DNA from: Meandrina meandrites
Lineage: Eukaryota; Cnidaria; Anthozoa; Scleractinia; Meandrinidae
DNA length: 64,000 bases
Reading direction: 5' to 3'
Assembly (NCBI GenBank): GCA_963693305.1
Contig: OY855904.1
Span: 51,586,261-51,650,260, forward strand
The notes beneath the pieces are model-generated. The model was not told the DNA's origin and searched no databases. It saw only the letters and a list, made by a program, of their open reading frames with translations. Shown piece after piece: positions 32,291 to 43,510 of the stretch. Numbering within the stretch: position 1 is the stretch's first letter; every line of letters begins with the position of its first letter. A program made the translations under genes and the position numbers.

Positions 32291-33415
32291 GAGCGGCTTG
32301 CCCTAAGGATCACCTAAACCTATGCAGGATAGAAAAATTCGATTTTCTGAAACTTTGTCAGGATAAAGGCTTTTACTAACTAGTTTCAAAAATGTAACTT
32401 TGAGGTTGATTCGATTTTTATTTTTTTCACGAGACGGCTTTTCGTATTTGGCCGCTCGAAGTGCCAAGATCGGCCCTAAAATTCCACTTTTTTCAAATGC
32501 GAGCAAGACAAAATAACATCCGCAGCAGGCAAGGCTGATACATATTATTAAAATATCATCTTTTAACAGTAGTTGAGCGCTGTCAGAATCGAAAGACATT
32601 TCAACCTGAATTTTTATCAAATTTTCAAAATTATACACTTCCACCATGTTGTGTCATGTCAAAATTTAGGTCAAATTCGTGGGCCAAAAAATCAATCTGG
32701 TACATGGATTTATCCGTCAAAACTATTTTTTAGAGTAAAAGTATCACATCATCTTAGCTTTTATCGAAAAACCAGCTTGGGTAAATAAAACAGAAAAATT
32801 TGACAGCGACTTGAAAACATGACACTTGAGCGAATTGCGTGACACTTTGATCTTTCGTGCTGCGATCATTATCACAAACATTGATCCAGAAAAGTCCAAC
32901 TTTGACCCTAATCTCCCGTCAGGTAGTCTGTTAAGTCTCCCAGATATCCGAGGGAAATCGCTTATCATGTTTTAAAATCAATATAAATCTTCTAACGAAC
33001 GTGTTTGCTAAATTACATCTGGTGGTTTGGCGAGATCTGACAACGCAGGCGACAAAAATATCAGTTTATATATCACCATCGAGAAAAACCTTTCGTTAGA
33101 CTGGAATAATAGATAGCTTATTAAATAAGCAGAACTATTTCTTACCTCAATCTAACCTATCTTGATGAGAAATGGTAACATTGCTGCTGCCGTTACGGTG
33201 TACGAAACGTCCATAAACTGTCGACAAGTTACATATTAACTTCATCCGGGTGACCGCTGCCCTCTACTTCCTGGTATCAAATTTCTCAAATGCCATAAAC
33301 GTGTTTGTGGCATTGCTTTGCGAAAAATATTGTTTACTTTGCCTTCTGTTAACATTAATATTGGACTTCATCTAAAACAAGTAGCCGGAGCGTAAAGCTT
33401 TATGCTAACACCATC
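32291..33415. repeat. Left inverted repeat arm
   Basis: Mirrors 36220-37365. The inner ~170 bp (33075-33240) is also directly repeated at 33405-33580 (CACCATCGAGAAAAA to GTAACATT). It carries one copy of a 114-codon ORF (32303-32647, minus). Confidence 0.85.
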
Positions 33416-33609
33416 GAGAAAAATATTTCTTTAAACTGGAATTATGGATAGCTTATTAAATATTAAGTGGAACTATTTCTTACCTCAATCTAGCCTATCT
33501 TGAAGAGAAATGGTAACATTCCTGCTGCCGTTGCGATAGAATCTACGAAATGCTCATAAACTGTCGCCAAGTAACATATTAACCAGAGACACAGAATACC
33601 CACGCTGAT

Positions 33610-33690
33610 ACGCGAGTTTCCCTAAGAGGGAAGATGGGGCAGGGAGTGGGAGGAGATGGGGGTTGGGGAGGGGGGGGAGGCTGGCAGTGG
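33610..33690. repeat. G-rich segment
   Basis: Interspersed G runs (up to nine) that could form quadruplexes. Noncoding. Confidence 0.7.
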
Positions 33691-34549
33691 TGGTAAAGCC
33701 GGTTCTGTAAAAAGGAATATAAAACGAGTCACACAATTAGAAGTGCAACCACGCAATCTATGATACCCGAGGCACGTGAACGGCAAAATTTCTCTTAAAA
33801 CTTTTTATGCCTAATTTAAGCTCTTTTTAAGTTTTCCACTATTATAAGTGTACTGTAACATGTACTTTTACTTTACAATACAGCTGGGATTCTCGCAAGT
33901 ATTTTAGGGTATCTTGTTTGACGTATAGGGCGTACTAGCACGTGCGCGACAAAATTTCTTTCTACAGCATTTTTCATTTTGCCTTAAATCAATATGAATT
34001 TTGGGAATAAAAGTACTCTGAAAAACTGTAAGAGAGATAACACGCCCGTACTAGGACCACTTCGATGTTAAAGAAGCATAACCTCATTAACAGTTAATTC
34101 TTTCAGTTAGTTCTTTCATCATTCAATAAGGGATTCTTATGCCTTAGACGCCGGGACCTATTCCAAGGTCAGTTTCGCGTCAGACAGCTAGGGATATCGT
34201 AATACATGCGTGCCCTGTATTTCATTTTGGCCTTTATTCACTTACTGCATTCACAAGCTAGGACAAGCTCACTTAGAGCAGCGATGTATTCTGCTTTGCG
34301 TTTGTCATGAAAAGCGTCCGTTGGTATGTCAAAATAACTACATACTGTGCTAAGTCATATCACGGAAAGGTTTCCTATAGTCCTGAAGACATTTAGTTTC
34401 GAGACAATTTTTTTCATACCCGGTCTTTATGAAGTGGCGCTGTCGATTTCAGCCTGTAAACTTCAATGCGCAAGTTTCTTGGTCACCAGTCAACATCCAC
34501 ATGCAAAGAAACCACACCTCCGGTTTCACATTCCGTAAATGATCTATTA

Positions 34550-34630
34550 AACGCCCGTGGCGTCTATTAACCTAGGAGGGGCGTTAAATAGATATGAGGC
34601 GTTTATTAGAGAGAGAGGCGTTTATTTCAC
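34550..34630. repeat. GCGTTTATTAGA repeat block
   Basis: Iterations of GGCGTYTATTA(GA) inside the 5.1-kb element. The companion block at 35040-35185 includes a 20-nt G run at 35110-35129 and ends TTATTTACGGTA. The two blocks resemble halves of one repeat separated by the MITE. Confidence 0.6.
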
Positions 34631-34749
34631 TTTAACGTCAACAAAACAAGTAAGACGCGTAGTATAGTCAGATAAAAATAGAGTTTGTGATTAGGAGACT
34701 AATCCAATCTGCGCATATGACGTTTATAGTTTGATATAGATGTCTTCAT

Positions 34750-35005
34750 CAATCTCGTTCCCAGAGGCCGCGATCCTTCTGGACTGCGCCAGGAATCGAG
34801 ACCTCTGGGCTAATCTGAAAGCCCGTCACAAAGGCGACCGAATCTGATTGGCTGTTGAAAACTTGTTCGTTTCATCACAACCTTCGGCGCACGCGCACAA
34901 TCAAACCAGAACCAGGATTTCCTGGTTCCGGTTTTGGATTCGTCCAGAGCCGTTGAGGTTTCCGACCTCTGGCCAGGGGGAACGCAGGCTCTGGGAACGA
35001 GATTG
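34750..35005. mobile_element. 256-bp MITE with near 9-bp duplication
   Basis: CAATCTCGTTCCCAGAG at the left and its complement CTCTGGGAACGAGATTG at the right form 17-bp perfect terminal repeats. TGTCTTCAT (34741-34749) and TGTCTTGAT (35006-35014) are a probable 9-bp target duplication with one difference. Noncoding, nested in the TTAA element. Confidence 0.8.
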
Positions 35006-35269
35006 TGTCTTGATTGCATCGAGACGATTTTTGGGAGGGGGAAGGGGGCGTCTATTAGACACGGGGCGTTTATTAGAGGGAGGCGTCTAAGACAAACTTC
35101 GTACCTCAAGGGGGGGGGGGGGGGGGGGGCGCTTATTAGATACGAGGCGTTTATTTGAGAGTGGGCGTTTCTTAGATTATTTACGGTATACAATTCGGTT
35201 ATTTTTGAAAATAAACGCGAATCGAATTACTTGCATTGTTTCTCATTCGCTTACACGACGCCACATGGT

Positions 35270-36195
35270 ATTAACACACCAGTCGAGTGAAACAACTTTC
35301 TGGACTGGGATAGGGTAATACCGCGTTCTCCGATCCTTTGACCGTCTTAGCTGGGTGCGAACACCAGAAGCTCGGAGCAGTACAGTTCGTCCTATTAGAT
35401 CGCCATCTTATACCAAATAAGTCACGATGCTTATGGTTAATGGTTATCTCGAGATGAGAGACGCCTATATCATACACCCCTGCAAGCCAACGTTGAAATG
35501 CTAAAACTTTTAACTTTATCATAACTATCCACAACTCCAACGGTTTTGCAACCTAGGTGGGTGATAACTGTATTTCGGTCAGCTGCGTGTACACCCCATT
35601 ATCAAGCCTTCCCTATTTCGCGGACTGCGTCCAATATTTTCTGGCATTTCGGGATATACGGTTCAAAGAATAAAAAGGCCACAGAACCTACTTCGAACAA
35701 AGTTATGCATGAAAGTCCTACGTAATGTGTGACCCTTGGCAGATGCAACACTGACTTCTCGTACGCAGAAAATGTATAGCGACCTTTAGACGAGGTCTCA
35801 TCCTACATCATGCCTCTCTCCTCAAAATTTGTATGCTGTTTACAACGCAAATCCACAAATAAATTTGACGATCACTATAATTGTGACCCAATTAAAAATA
35901 AAAATACAAAACATACCCAGTGCTGCCTTATCTCCAGACTTTAAAACCTGCTCGAGCGAGAAAGAGTTTTGCTTCACAGTCTAATAGAGAATCTCCAATT
36001 ACGTGGTAGTTTCCCATGCAGATGACCTTGGATATATGTTTTGTAAATTCCCACCGCGACGCATTCGATATTTGCCGGATTGTCGGCACTGGATCCACAG
36101 ACGTTCCTCCAACAAGTTGGGCAAAACCACATGAAGCCATTAGCTGTTAGCATAAAGCTTTTTTCTCCAGCTATCTTATTTCGTAATCTCAAGTG
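35270..36195 (-). other. Exon-like segments inside the 5.1-kb element
   Basis: On the minus strand a TGGCTTGCAG acceptor precedes about 65 open codons ending at 35271 (VYDIGVSHLEITINHKHRD ... TRLVC). Separately a GCTAACAG acceptor near 36145 precedes MASCGFAQLVGGTSVDPV, which runs open to about 35931. Neither matches a family I know. They might be transposase remnants or captured host exons. Confidence 0.3.
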
Positions 36196-36219
36196 AGCTG
36201 AAGTCCAATATTTATGTTA

Positions 36220-37365
36220 ACTGCTAGCATAAAGCTCTATTCCCCAGCTACTTGTTTAATCTTAATCTCAAGTGAGCTGAAGTCCGATATTAATGTTAAA
36301 AGAAGGCAAACTAAGCAATATTTTTCGCAAAGCAATGCCACAAACACGTTTATGGCATTGAGAAATTTGATACCAGGAAGTAGAGGGCAGCGGTCACCCG
36401 GATGAAGTTAATATGTAACTTGTCGACAGTTTATGAACGTTTCGTACACCGTAACGGCAGCAGCAATGTTACCATTTCTCATCAAGATAGGCTAGATTGA
36501 GGTAAGAAATAGTTCTGCTTATTTAATAAGCTATCTATTATTCCAGTTTAACGAAAGATTTTTCTCGATGGTGATATATGAACTGATATTTTTGTCGCCT
36601 GCGTTGTCAGATCTCGCCAAACCGCCAGATGTAATTTAGCAATTCAAAATAAGTATGTCCTAAACACGTTCGTTAGAAGATTTATATTGATTTTAAAACA
36701 TGAAAAGCGATTCTGGGAGACCTAGCAGACTACCTGACGGGAGATTAGGGTCAAAGTTGGACTTTTCTGGATCAATGTTTGTGATAATGATCGCAGCACG
36801 AAAGATCAAAGTGTCACGCAATTCGCTCAAGTGTCATGTTTTCAAGTCGCTGTCAAATTTTTCTGTTTTATTTACCCAAGCTGGTTTTTCGATAAAAGCT
36901 AAGATGATGTGATACTTTTACTCTAAAAAATAGTTTTGACGGATAAATCCATGTACCAGATTGATTTTTTGGCCCACGAATTTGACCTAAATTTTGACAT
37001 GACACAACATGGTGGAAGTGTATAATTTTGAAAATTTGATAAAAATTCAGGTTGAAATGTCTTTCGATTCTGACAGCGCTCAACTACTGTTAAAAGATGA
37101 TATTTTAATAATATGTATCAGCCTTGCCTGCTGCGGATGTTATTTTGTCTTGCTCGCATTTGAAAAAAGTGGAATTTTAGGGCCGATCTTGGCACTTCGA
37201 GCGGCCAAATACGAAAAGCCGTCTCGTGAAAAAAATAAAAATCGAATCAACCTCAAAGTTACATTGTTGAAACTAGTTAGTAAAAGCCTTTATCCTGACA
37301 AAGTTTCAGAAAATCGAATTTTTCTATCCTGCATAGGTTTAGGTGATCCTTAGGGCAAGCCGCTC
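36220..37365. repeat. Right inverted repeat arm
   Basis: Complement of 32291-33415. It carries the mirrored 114-codon ORF on the plus strand (37009-37353). A ~100-bp direct repeat (GCTAGCATAAAGCTCTATTC region) marks its inner edge at 36140-36300. Confidence 0.85.
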
Positions 37366-37369
37366 TTAA

Positions 37370-37495
37370 GCAATAGATCACACTTTCAAGGGGTTTATCG
37401 GCGCAATAAACCCCCGCGAGAAGTTTGGAGAACACCAGAACAGCTTGCAAATCATGAGCCGTCAGGGGACTGATTTACATGGTTTTCGAGTGTTT
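37370..37495. mobile_element. Hairpin MITE, partial, unit C
   Basis: Left end CAATAGATCACACTTTCAAG and middle of the element seen complete at 62120-62309. The right end is deleted. The 5.1-kb transposon inserted at its outer border. Confidence 0.65.
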
Positions 37496-38904
37496 TAATG
37501 AAATGGGAATCTATTTTATATTTCGTGTTTAAGTGTCTTATTCTCAACATGTTCATCAAAATGAAGCGGTAAACCAATCACAGGGGTTCAAAGAATAAAA
37601 CTCAGGTTCAGCTTCACACCAAAATCCACGAAACGACGGGACGAAAACGTTTAATACTTCGTTTAAAGCTGCAAAAGTCATAAAGAGGGGAATAGGCAAA
37701 GAAAACTCATTCGAGGAATTAAAGTTAATTTTACGAGGAAATCTAGCAACTTTGACCAGAGTCATTAATCGCGAAAGCAAAGGACTACCCAGAAAGTTTG
37801 CAAGTTTACAAACTTCACAGACTGCCGAAGTTACTTAGAATAAATGTTAGTTCAAGAAACTCTGCTTCGGAAAATTTATTTGGAATTTATTTCTTCCGTA
37901 ATTTTTCATTTTCCCCGAATGACAGACTTCACGGAAAGCACCAAAAGCGCATGAAACTAGAATTAATTCAAGCGCGTACAAGTAAGCAGCGTGAGTTTCT
38001 GCCATAAAAAAATTCAAGTAAGCCTTCACCGCGACCAATTTGCGGTAGTCTTTTTCTTTCAAGTAAGGTTTTCGAGCAAATGTTGAATGAAATGATTTCC
38101 ATGTGATTAAATATTATTCCAGACCGGTGAAGGCGTAACTGTCTATTTTGTTCCTTCTCATTTGATTGTTTTTGTGTTTTGTTTTTCTTTCCCTCTAGAA
38201 ACTGCCGTTTACCGCCAAATTCATTCTAGCAAACCACCCTTAGTAAATATTTATTATGATCATTTATGAGAATCATATCCTCCGTTTTAATCATCAGATA
38301 GATCAAATAAACTACCGTGAGTGCTGCCTTGTAGGGAAGCGGATGAGGCAGGAGTGTTACCAGTACAATAGAACATAGGTGTTTGACCTTTTTGACCTAT
38401 CAGAGTTCGCGTAATATTTAAGTTAGTTCATATATCTGGATAAATATCCGATACCATTTTGCTTCGGTAAATACTGGCATATTTCAATTCTTAACTCCAT
38501 ATTCTTTAAGATATTCGTCTCTTTTAAATTATATAATCTCATCGATGAAATTCGGAAATTGTTGTCGTTGTGGAAAGTGTATGGCATACACTTTTTTTTT
38601 CAGCACTAATCTGTTGGACCTTCCAAAGCAAACAACAGTCATGTTTTCCTTTTCGAAGACAGAAGGAAACGTGTCGAAGGTTAAATTTTCTTGAACACGT
38701 AATCTAAATCGATGGACTGTCTCGCACAAAACACTCAGTCAACACTTCATTGCACTTTCCTTGGTATTTAAGTGCTTTTATTGAATTTGTATTTAGCACT
38801 GCCTGCTTAAGTTAAGTTGCCAAATCACGGTTAACAGAAACTGTAGTTAACCATTCCCGTCAAAATATAGCATAAGCTACGCACAACAAGCGTGTAAACC
38901 ATTC

Positions 38905-39676
38905 GTGGTATTGAGATGTCTTAACCGTCTTCGCAATAAATATTATTATAATGCTTTCCGAAATCGCAGTAACCATCCACTGGACACATTTTAGTTATTT
39001 TAACCCTATTCAGACCGGGCTTTTTTGGATCTTTTCAGACCGTAACTTCCAGAATATTTAAGCAATCGCAATAAAACTTACAGGATATATAGTATGTCCA
39101 AAAATCTATCTTTTTATATACGTCACGTGCGGTGATGACGTCACATCACGTGACAATTACATCATGATGTCAAAACACCCGCCATCTTGGATCCGCCATC
39201 TTGGATTTCAAAATTTTTCCAAAACATCAGAAAACCGCCCAAAATTACTGAAAAATACTCAAATCTATAAAACAGTGCAAAAAAAAAATAAAAGAGGTGG
39301 AAATAGTTGAATTAAAGTTAATTTTTATTAATGGAACACAAAAATTACAAATTTGGAAAAACATGTCTGTCAAAATGACGTTGCCATGGTAACGTCAAGT
39401 TCCAGCGTTTGGTTGAATCTTGATAAAGTTATGAACGTTCAAAGTCAGCGCGGGCACTCCCCCCCGCCCCCCTCCGGTCTGGATAGGGTTAAACATGGTA
39501 AGACCCAGTCAATGGCAAAACAATGTTCTTTCTAAAACAGGGTACAAACTTTTACGATAAAAAATTATCAGAAAAACAAGTAAGATGAAAAATAAAAAAA
39601 AAGAGTCTTCAACCTACCATGTAAACACAAATCTGTCCCTGCTTAATTTTCTACTGAGTTGAGGTGTAATTTCACA
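38905..39676 (-). other. Candidate two-exon module, copy C
   Basis: A 59-nt splice-bounded segment (39676-39618) and a partner around 38940-38870 correspond to the module at 11402-11708. The intron between them has been enlarged by the MITE at 39004-39488. The second segment has an in-frame TAG, so this copy is probably dead. Confidence 0.35.
39004..39488. mobile_element. 485-bp piggyBac-like MITE
   Basis: TTAA at 39000-39003 and 39489-39492. The termini CCCTATTCAGACCGG and complement CCCTATCCAGACCGG start with the CCC typical of piggyBac elements. The paralogous locus in unit A (near 11525) lacks the insert. Noncoding; contains the repeated word GCCATCTTGGAT. Confidence 0.88.
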
Positions 39677-39888
39677 CTGTGAAGAAAATGGCAAACGAAT
39701 GTTTTTACGAGAATGTATTTCATATCGCACTAAGTTCTAAGAAATTCGTAACAATAAGAGTACTTTGAGCGTAAGGAAGAAAGAAAGAAATTTCTTGTTT
39801 GTTCGAATTGCTGACACAAACATGCAAATTGTGAACGAATTTAAAAACAAAGCGTCGATCATATGTAAACCGCATCTAAAGAAGTTAA

Positions 39889-40717
39889 GACGGAATCCAC
39901 CAGGAAGTCGAGTAATATTTATTTAAGTTGGACAAAAATCGAGTACCAGAATAATTTAAATCCCATTGCGGTATTTTCTACCCTAAATAAAAGGTAAAGA
40001 TGTAAGTAATTAACCTTGATAACACCAACAACAATTTCTTATCAGAGTCTTAGAAAATGAATTTCAAAGTTCACAAGCTATAGGCAAATTCTCACGTGCA
40101 GCCATTTTGTAAAATCGTCTTTAAGCGATCCAGTGGAATTCAGTGGAACTTCGAAATTTGTTTTCGGTGTTTGGTGTTGTTAGAAAAGATTTCTTTTGAT
40201 AAGATATTTGAGGCAGTAACACAAAAGTTTGCAATAAGGTGTAAATAATTTTGGTACAACAATTTCTTATCAGAGCCTGAGAAAATGAAATTCAAAGTTC
40301 ACAAACTATAGGCAAAATCTCACCTCCTTTAAGCGATTTAGTGGAATTCAGCGGAACTTCGAAATTGGTTTTCGATGTTTGGTGTTGTTAGAAAAGATTT
40401 CTTTTGATAAGATATTTGAGGCAGTAACACAAAAGTTTGCAATAAGGTGTAAATAATTTTGGTACAACAATTTCTTATCAGAGCCTGAGAAAATGAAATT
40501 CAAAGTTCACAAACTATAGGCAAAATCTCACCTCCTTTAAGCGATTTAGTGGAATTCAGCGGAACTTCGAAATTGGTTTTCGATGTTTGGTGTTGTTAGA
40601 AAAGATTTCTTTTGATAAGATATTTGAAGCAGTAACACAAAAGCTTGCGATTAGGTGTAAATAATTTTGGTACATAATTTTGTCCAATAACTACTCGAAG
40701 TCCTGGCGGATTCCGTC
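39889..40717. mobile_element. 829-bp TTAA element with internal tandem repeats
   Basis: TTAA at 39885-39888 and 40718-40721. The termini GACGGAATCCACCAGGA and complement GACGGAATCCGCCAGGA extend about 50 bp. The empty site in unit A reads TTAATCCTTCC at about 11962. The interior is three copies of a ~208-228-bp repeat (AATTTCTTATCAGAG starts at 40033, 40261 and 40469). Noncoding. Confidence 0.88.
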
Positions 40718-40891
40718 TTAATCCTTCCTAGCTTCATTTTACATCAAGATCTTTATTAGTTTCACCGAAATCGCCGAAACCTTATTAGGACATTCTTGTA
40801 AACGGGAGGAAAAACTGTTTGGCGGATTTAAGAAAAATAAAAACACTTTCTATTTAAAAACAAAAATAGGGTTTGTTGAATATATATTATT

Positions 40892-41041
40892 TTTATATTT
40901 TATTCTTAGTTAGCTTAAATCAATTTATACACTTCCAAGAAGTTTTTATTTTCTAGTTTGTATTTTTATTTCGTGGCGCACCTGCAAACTAGCTTTTTAG
41001 CTAAGCGTGCTGACCACGTTAATAAAGATTGATTGATTGTT
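40892..41041 (+). mobile_element. 5'-truncated LINE/SINE 3' end
   Basis: A roughly 150-bp insertion absent from unit A (near 12112). It contains AACTAGCTTTTTAGCTAAGC and ends CACGTTAATAAAGATTGATT with a GATT repeat tail, the same 3' end as at 17158-17240. Confidence 0.75.
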
Positions 41042-41598
41042 TTGAATATCCGCCTTCAAAATGGCAGCTACTCAGTCGCATGTCAAAAGAATTGCAAATA
41101 GTTTAGAAATTCATCCTCGTTGTTCCATGTATGATGAAGTTCTAAGAAGGCTATACATTTTATTTAGAATAAGTTCGAGCTTCGGATAAACCCTTTGTAC
41201 ATTTACCGGCCATACATTATGTTGATTTCAATTTTTCTGTTGACGCAATCCGTCCAAGTATTTTTTGACTTCATTAGTTTTTATAAGGACGTTAGGTCTT
41301 TAAATACGTTCATATATGTTGTCCGAAACACATGCCCCTCCTTTATTTTCCTTTTCTTTATTTCACTAACGCAAACCATTAAAATTCAAGCCATTTATCG
41401 TACGTAAAATAAGGCGACAGAAAAAAAAAATACAGCTTTGCCACGCGATTTCAATAACTGGCTGTTCAAGTTATTAAACTTTGTTTATCGCCTAAGTGAA
41501 AACATTGCAGCTAGAACAGCACTATCAAACTTGAAAACGTCTGCCCGACGTTCTCAAGTTAAGACCACTTCTTCCCTACGCGTCCGTAGCCACACCAG

Positions 41599-41776
41599 GT
41601 TTAATAAAGAAATACAAAACGCATCGGAGTGCATCGTTAAGTTATATAAGCACGCGGGGATTTTTAAGAACACGAGAGAAGTGCTTCTCTATGCACTTCT
41701 CTTGTGTTCTTAAAAATCCCTGCGTGCTTATATAACTCAACAAATCACTGGGATGCATGTTTTATTTCTTTAATAA
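41599..41776. mobile_element. Hairpin MITE with 44-nt arms
   Basis: The arms at 41641-41684 and 41693-41736 are complementary at 42 of 44 positions around an 8-nt loop, and weaker pairing continues outward to about 41599 and 41776. The transcript would fold into one long hairpin. Confidence 0.85.
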
Positions 41777-41779
41777 TGA

Positions 41780-43200
41780 ACTCGAATTAACCAATCACAG
41801 CGCGCGCAATTACTCGAACATTTTATAAACAACTTTGGTGATCAGTACAGTGCATTTTAGCAAGATTAGGCGACTATAAGTGGATTTACAATTAATAGCA
41901 ACATCTTCATTGGATTTTCAAGTGGCACTAAAACTCGATGAGACTGCCCCTTTAATCAACAATAGGTGACTCGGTTATGGCGAACAACGCAGTAAGCCGC
42001 CTTTGAGCTGTTCGAACAAATTGAAAAGCATCCAAGATTCGATGAAGATGTGTTCATACATTATAAAGACAGGCCCATGAACATCGTGAAAAACGAAGAT
42101 CGACAGAAGAAAAAAATCAATTTTCGATTCCTTTAACTTGAAGCTTTCGTATAAAGTAGATAATAGAGTGATTTTATTTAAGCCGTGAAACAACGTGTAA
42201 TAGCATCTGGAAGTTTAGTTAACATAATATAGTCTACTTCTTTCAAGACACTTTTTTTTAACTCAACGTTCGTTCGCTACTTGAGCTTATACTGAAGGTT
42301 TTATCTTTTAATCAAAAGACCCGTTATTTATCTGACGCAAAGCACACTCAGACGTGGCAAGCCCACCTCATTCTACAAGTCGCACTCCTCAGCCGAAATC
42401 AGCTGTTCGTTAAGTCCATGGTTTATTGAGACAAGTAACGGAGCCAATTTTAAATCGCTTCCTCTCTATGACTTCCTTTCGGCTGTTTATAATACATAAA
42501 GCATTTTTTAAAAAGTATCTCCGAAATCTTACAGGCTCTGAATTTCACTTTAGCCGAATCACATTTCACTATTTTTCTACCTCTAAATTATTGGCGCTAA
42601 GCTGGTCATTTCTATTACCCTCAACATTATCACTTTTGCCGGGTAGGCTTCTCGTTTTCGGAAACAGAAATTTCTCGAACTCGACGAAGACTGCCAAATA
42701 TATTTTTGAACGCGCGGCGAAATCAACAGTGTGAGGTTCGTATTATTGGAAAAGCTCGCACTAACAAAGGTCGAGACAGGAGTTTAATAATTAGTTAGCA
42801 GCAAATAACTCGGCGCCACTGACTTTTCCTGATCCACTATTTTGTTTCTCGGTGCTGATAAGTTCACACTAATTGAGACCTACATCGTGAAAATGGTATA
42901 TCGAGAGAAGCAAAAGTTAAATTCAATTCTCGAGTTCTTTAACTCAAAAAAACCTATATGCAGCTGCCCCTCCATTTTCATAAAGAACTACGTAAATATT
43001 TTCTTTTTGTCTAGCCAAGAGAGAGAGACTCGACATTATTTTATTCCTGTTGCGTTTAAGGTCGTTAAACTGTTTATAACGAGGTCCACAAGAACTTTTC
43101 GAAAAACTTATTTATATAATTTTCACGTCAAATAATAAAATGTGCTAAAACGTGGTCAAGTCTTCAAAGAGCCCTTTTATGACTGAAAATGGTTAAAACA
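41780..43200. other. No recognisable gene
   Basis: Short ORFs in both directions (for example 42426-42734 plus, 42842-43135 plus) without domain or splice support. Confidence 0.4.
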
Positions 43201-43208
43201 GCTATGTA

Positions 43209-43510
43209 TTAAAGTGTAAACTCGTGGAAACGATTACAGAGCTGCAATAAAATGCAAATTGATTCAAAACTGAATAAAACAGTTCCCCGTGTTAAATGTT
43301 CAACTGACCACATTTGATCTCTAATGTTGCTGTCGAAGAGCGATTGTTGTATAAGGAATTGGACGTTTTCTTCCCGACAGAGAAAATACACCTGGAGTAA
43401 AAATAATCAATTGATAAAAAATATATATGAATTTAAAACGGGTTTCAACCAACCTTGTCCAGCGATAGGATCCTGATGTGGGGCGTCAGTGTTAGTGGCG
43501 AATAGTCACA
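43209..43510 (-). other. Candidate two-exon module, third copy
   Basis: A GTTTGCAG acceptor, then a 57-nt open segment (43510-43454, CDYSPLTLTPHIRILSLDK) ending at GTTGGT. About 130 nt later comes a segment with WSVEHLTRGTVLFSFES, comparable to SVKHLNTEDGAILSFE at 44.3 kb and RLRHLNTKNF at 11.4 kb. This copy keeps both segments open. Confidence 0.4.

Larger units (their letters stand above)
32291..37365. mobile_element. 5.1-kb TTAA element with ~1.1-kb inverted repeats
   Basis: TTAA at 32287-32290 and 37366-37369 flanks ends that mirror each other from GAGCGGCTTGCCCTAAGGAT inward. The arms extend to about 33415 and 36220 with few differences over the outer 750 bp. A related locus at 62110-62130 is empty: CACTATTTAAGCAATAG reads through with one TTAA. 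This is strong evidence for a cut-and-paste, TTAA-specific transposon, piggyBac-like in target choice. No recognisable DDE transposase is present; the interior holds short ORFs, repeats and a nested MITE, so it is probably non-autonomous. Confidence 0.88.
23580..41525. repeat. Segmental duplication unit C
   Basis: Second receptor-containing unit, same orientation as A and B but more diverged. It lacks the first 2.6 kb of the left arm. It has been expanded to about 18 kb by the LTR retrotransposon (24681-29193), a SINE (29870-30158), a 5.1-kb TTAA element (32291-37365), two smaller TTAA elements (39004-39488, 39889-40717) and a retroposon tail (40892-41041). Confidence 0.85.

Noticed and set aside
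33554..33736. 60-codon proline-rich ORF
   Set aside because: Produced by the complement of a G-rich noncoding tract.
40033..40680. CRISPR or regulatory repeat cluster
   Set aside because: The 208-228-bp units are contiguous, have no spacers, and lie wholly within a TTAA-flanked transposon.
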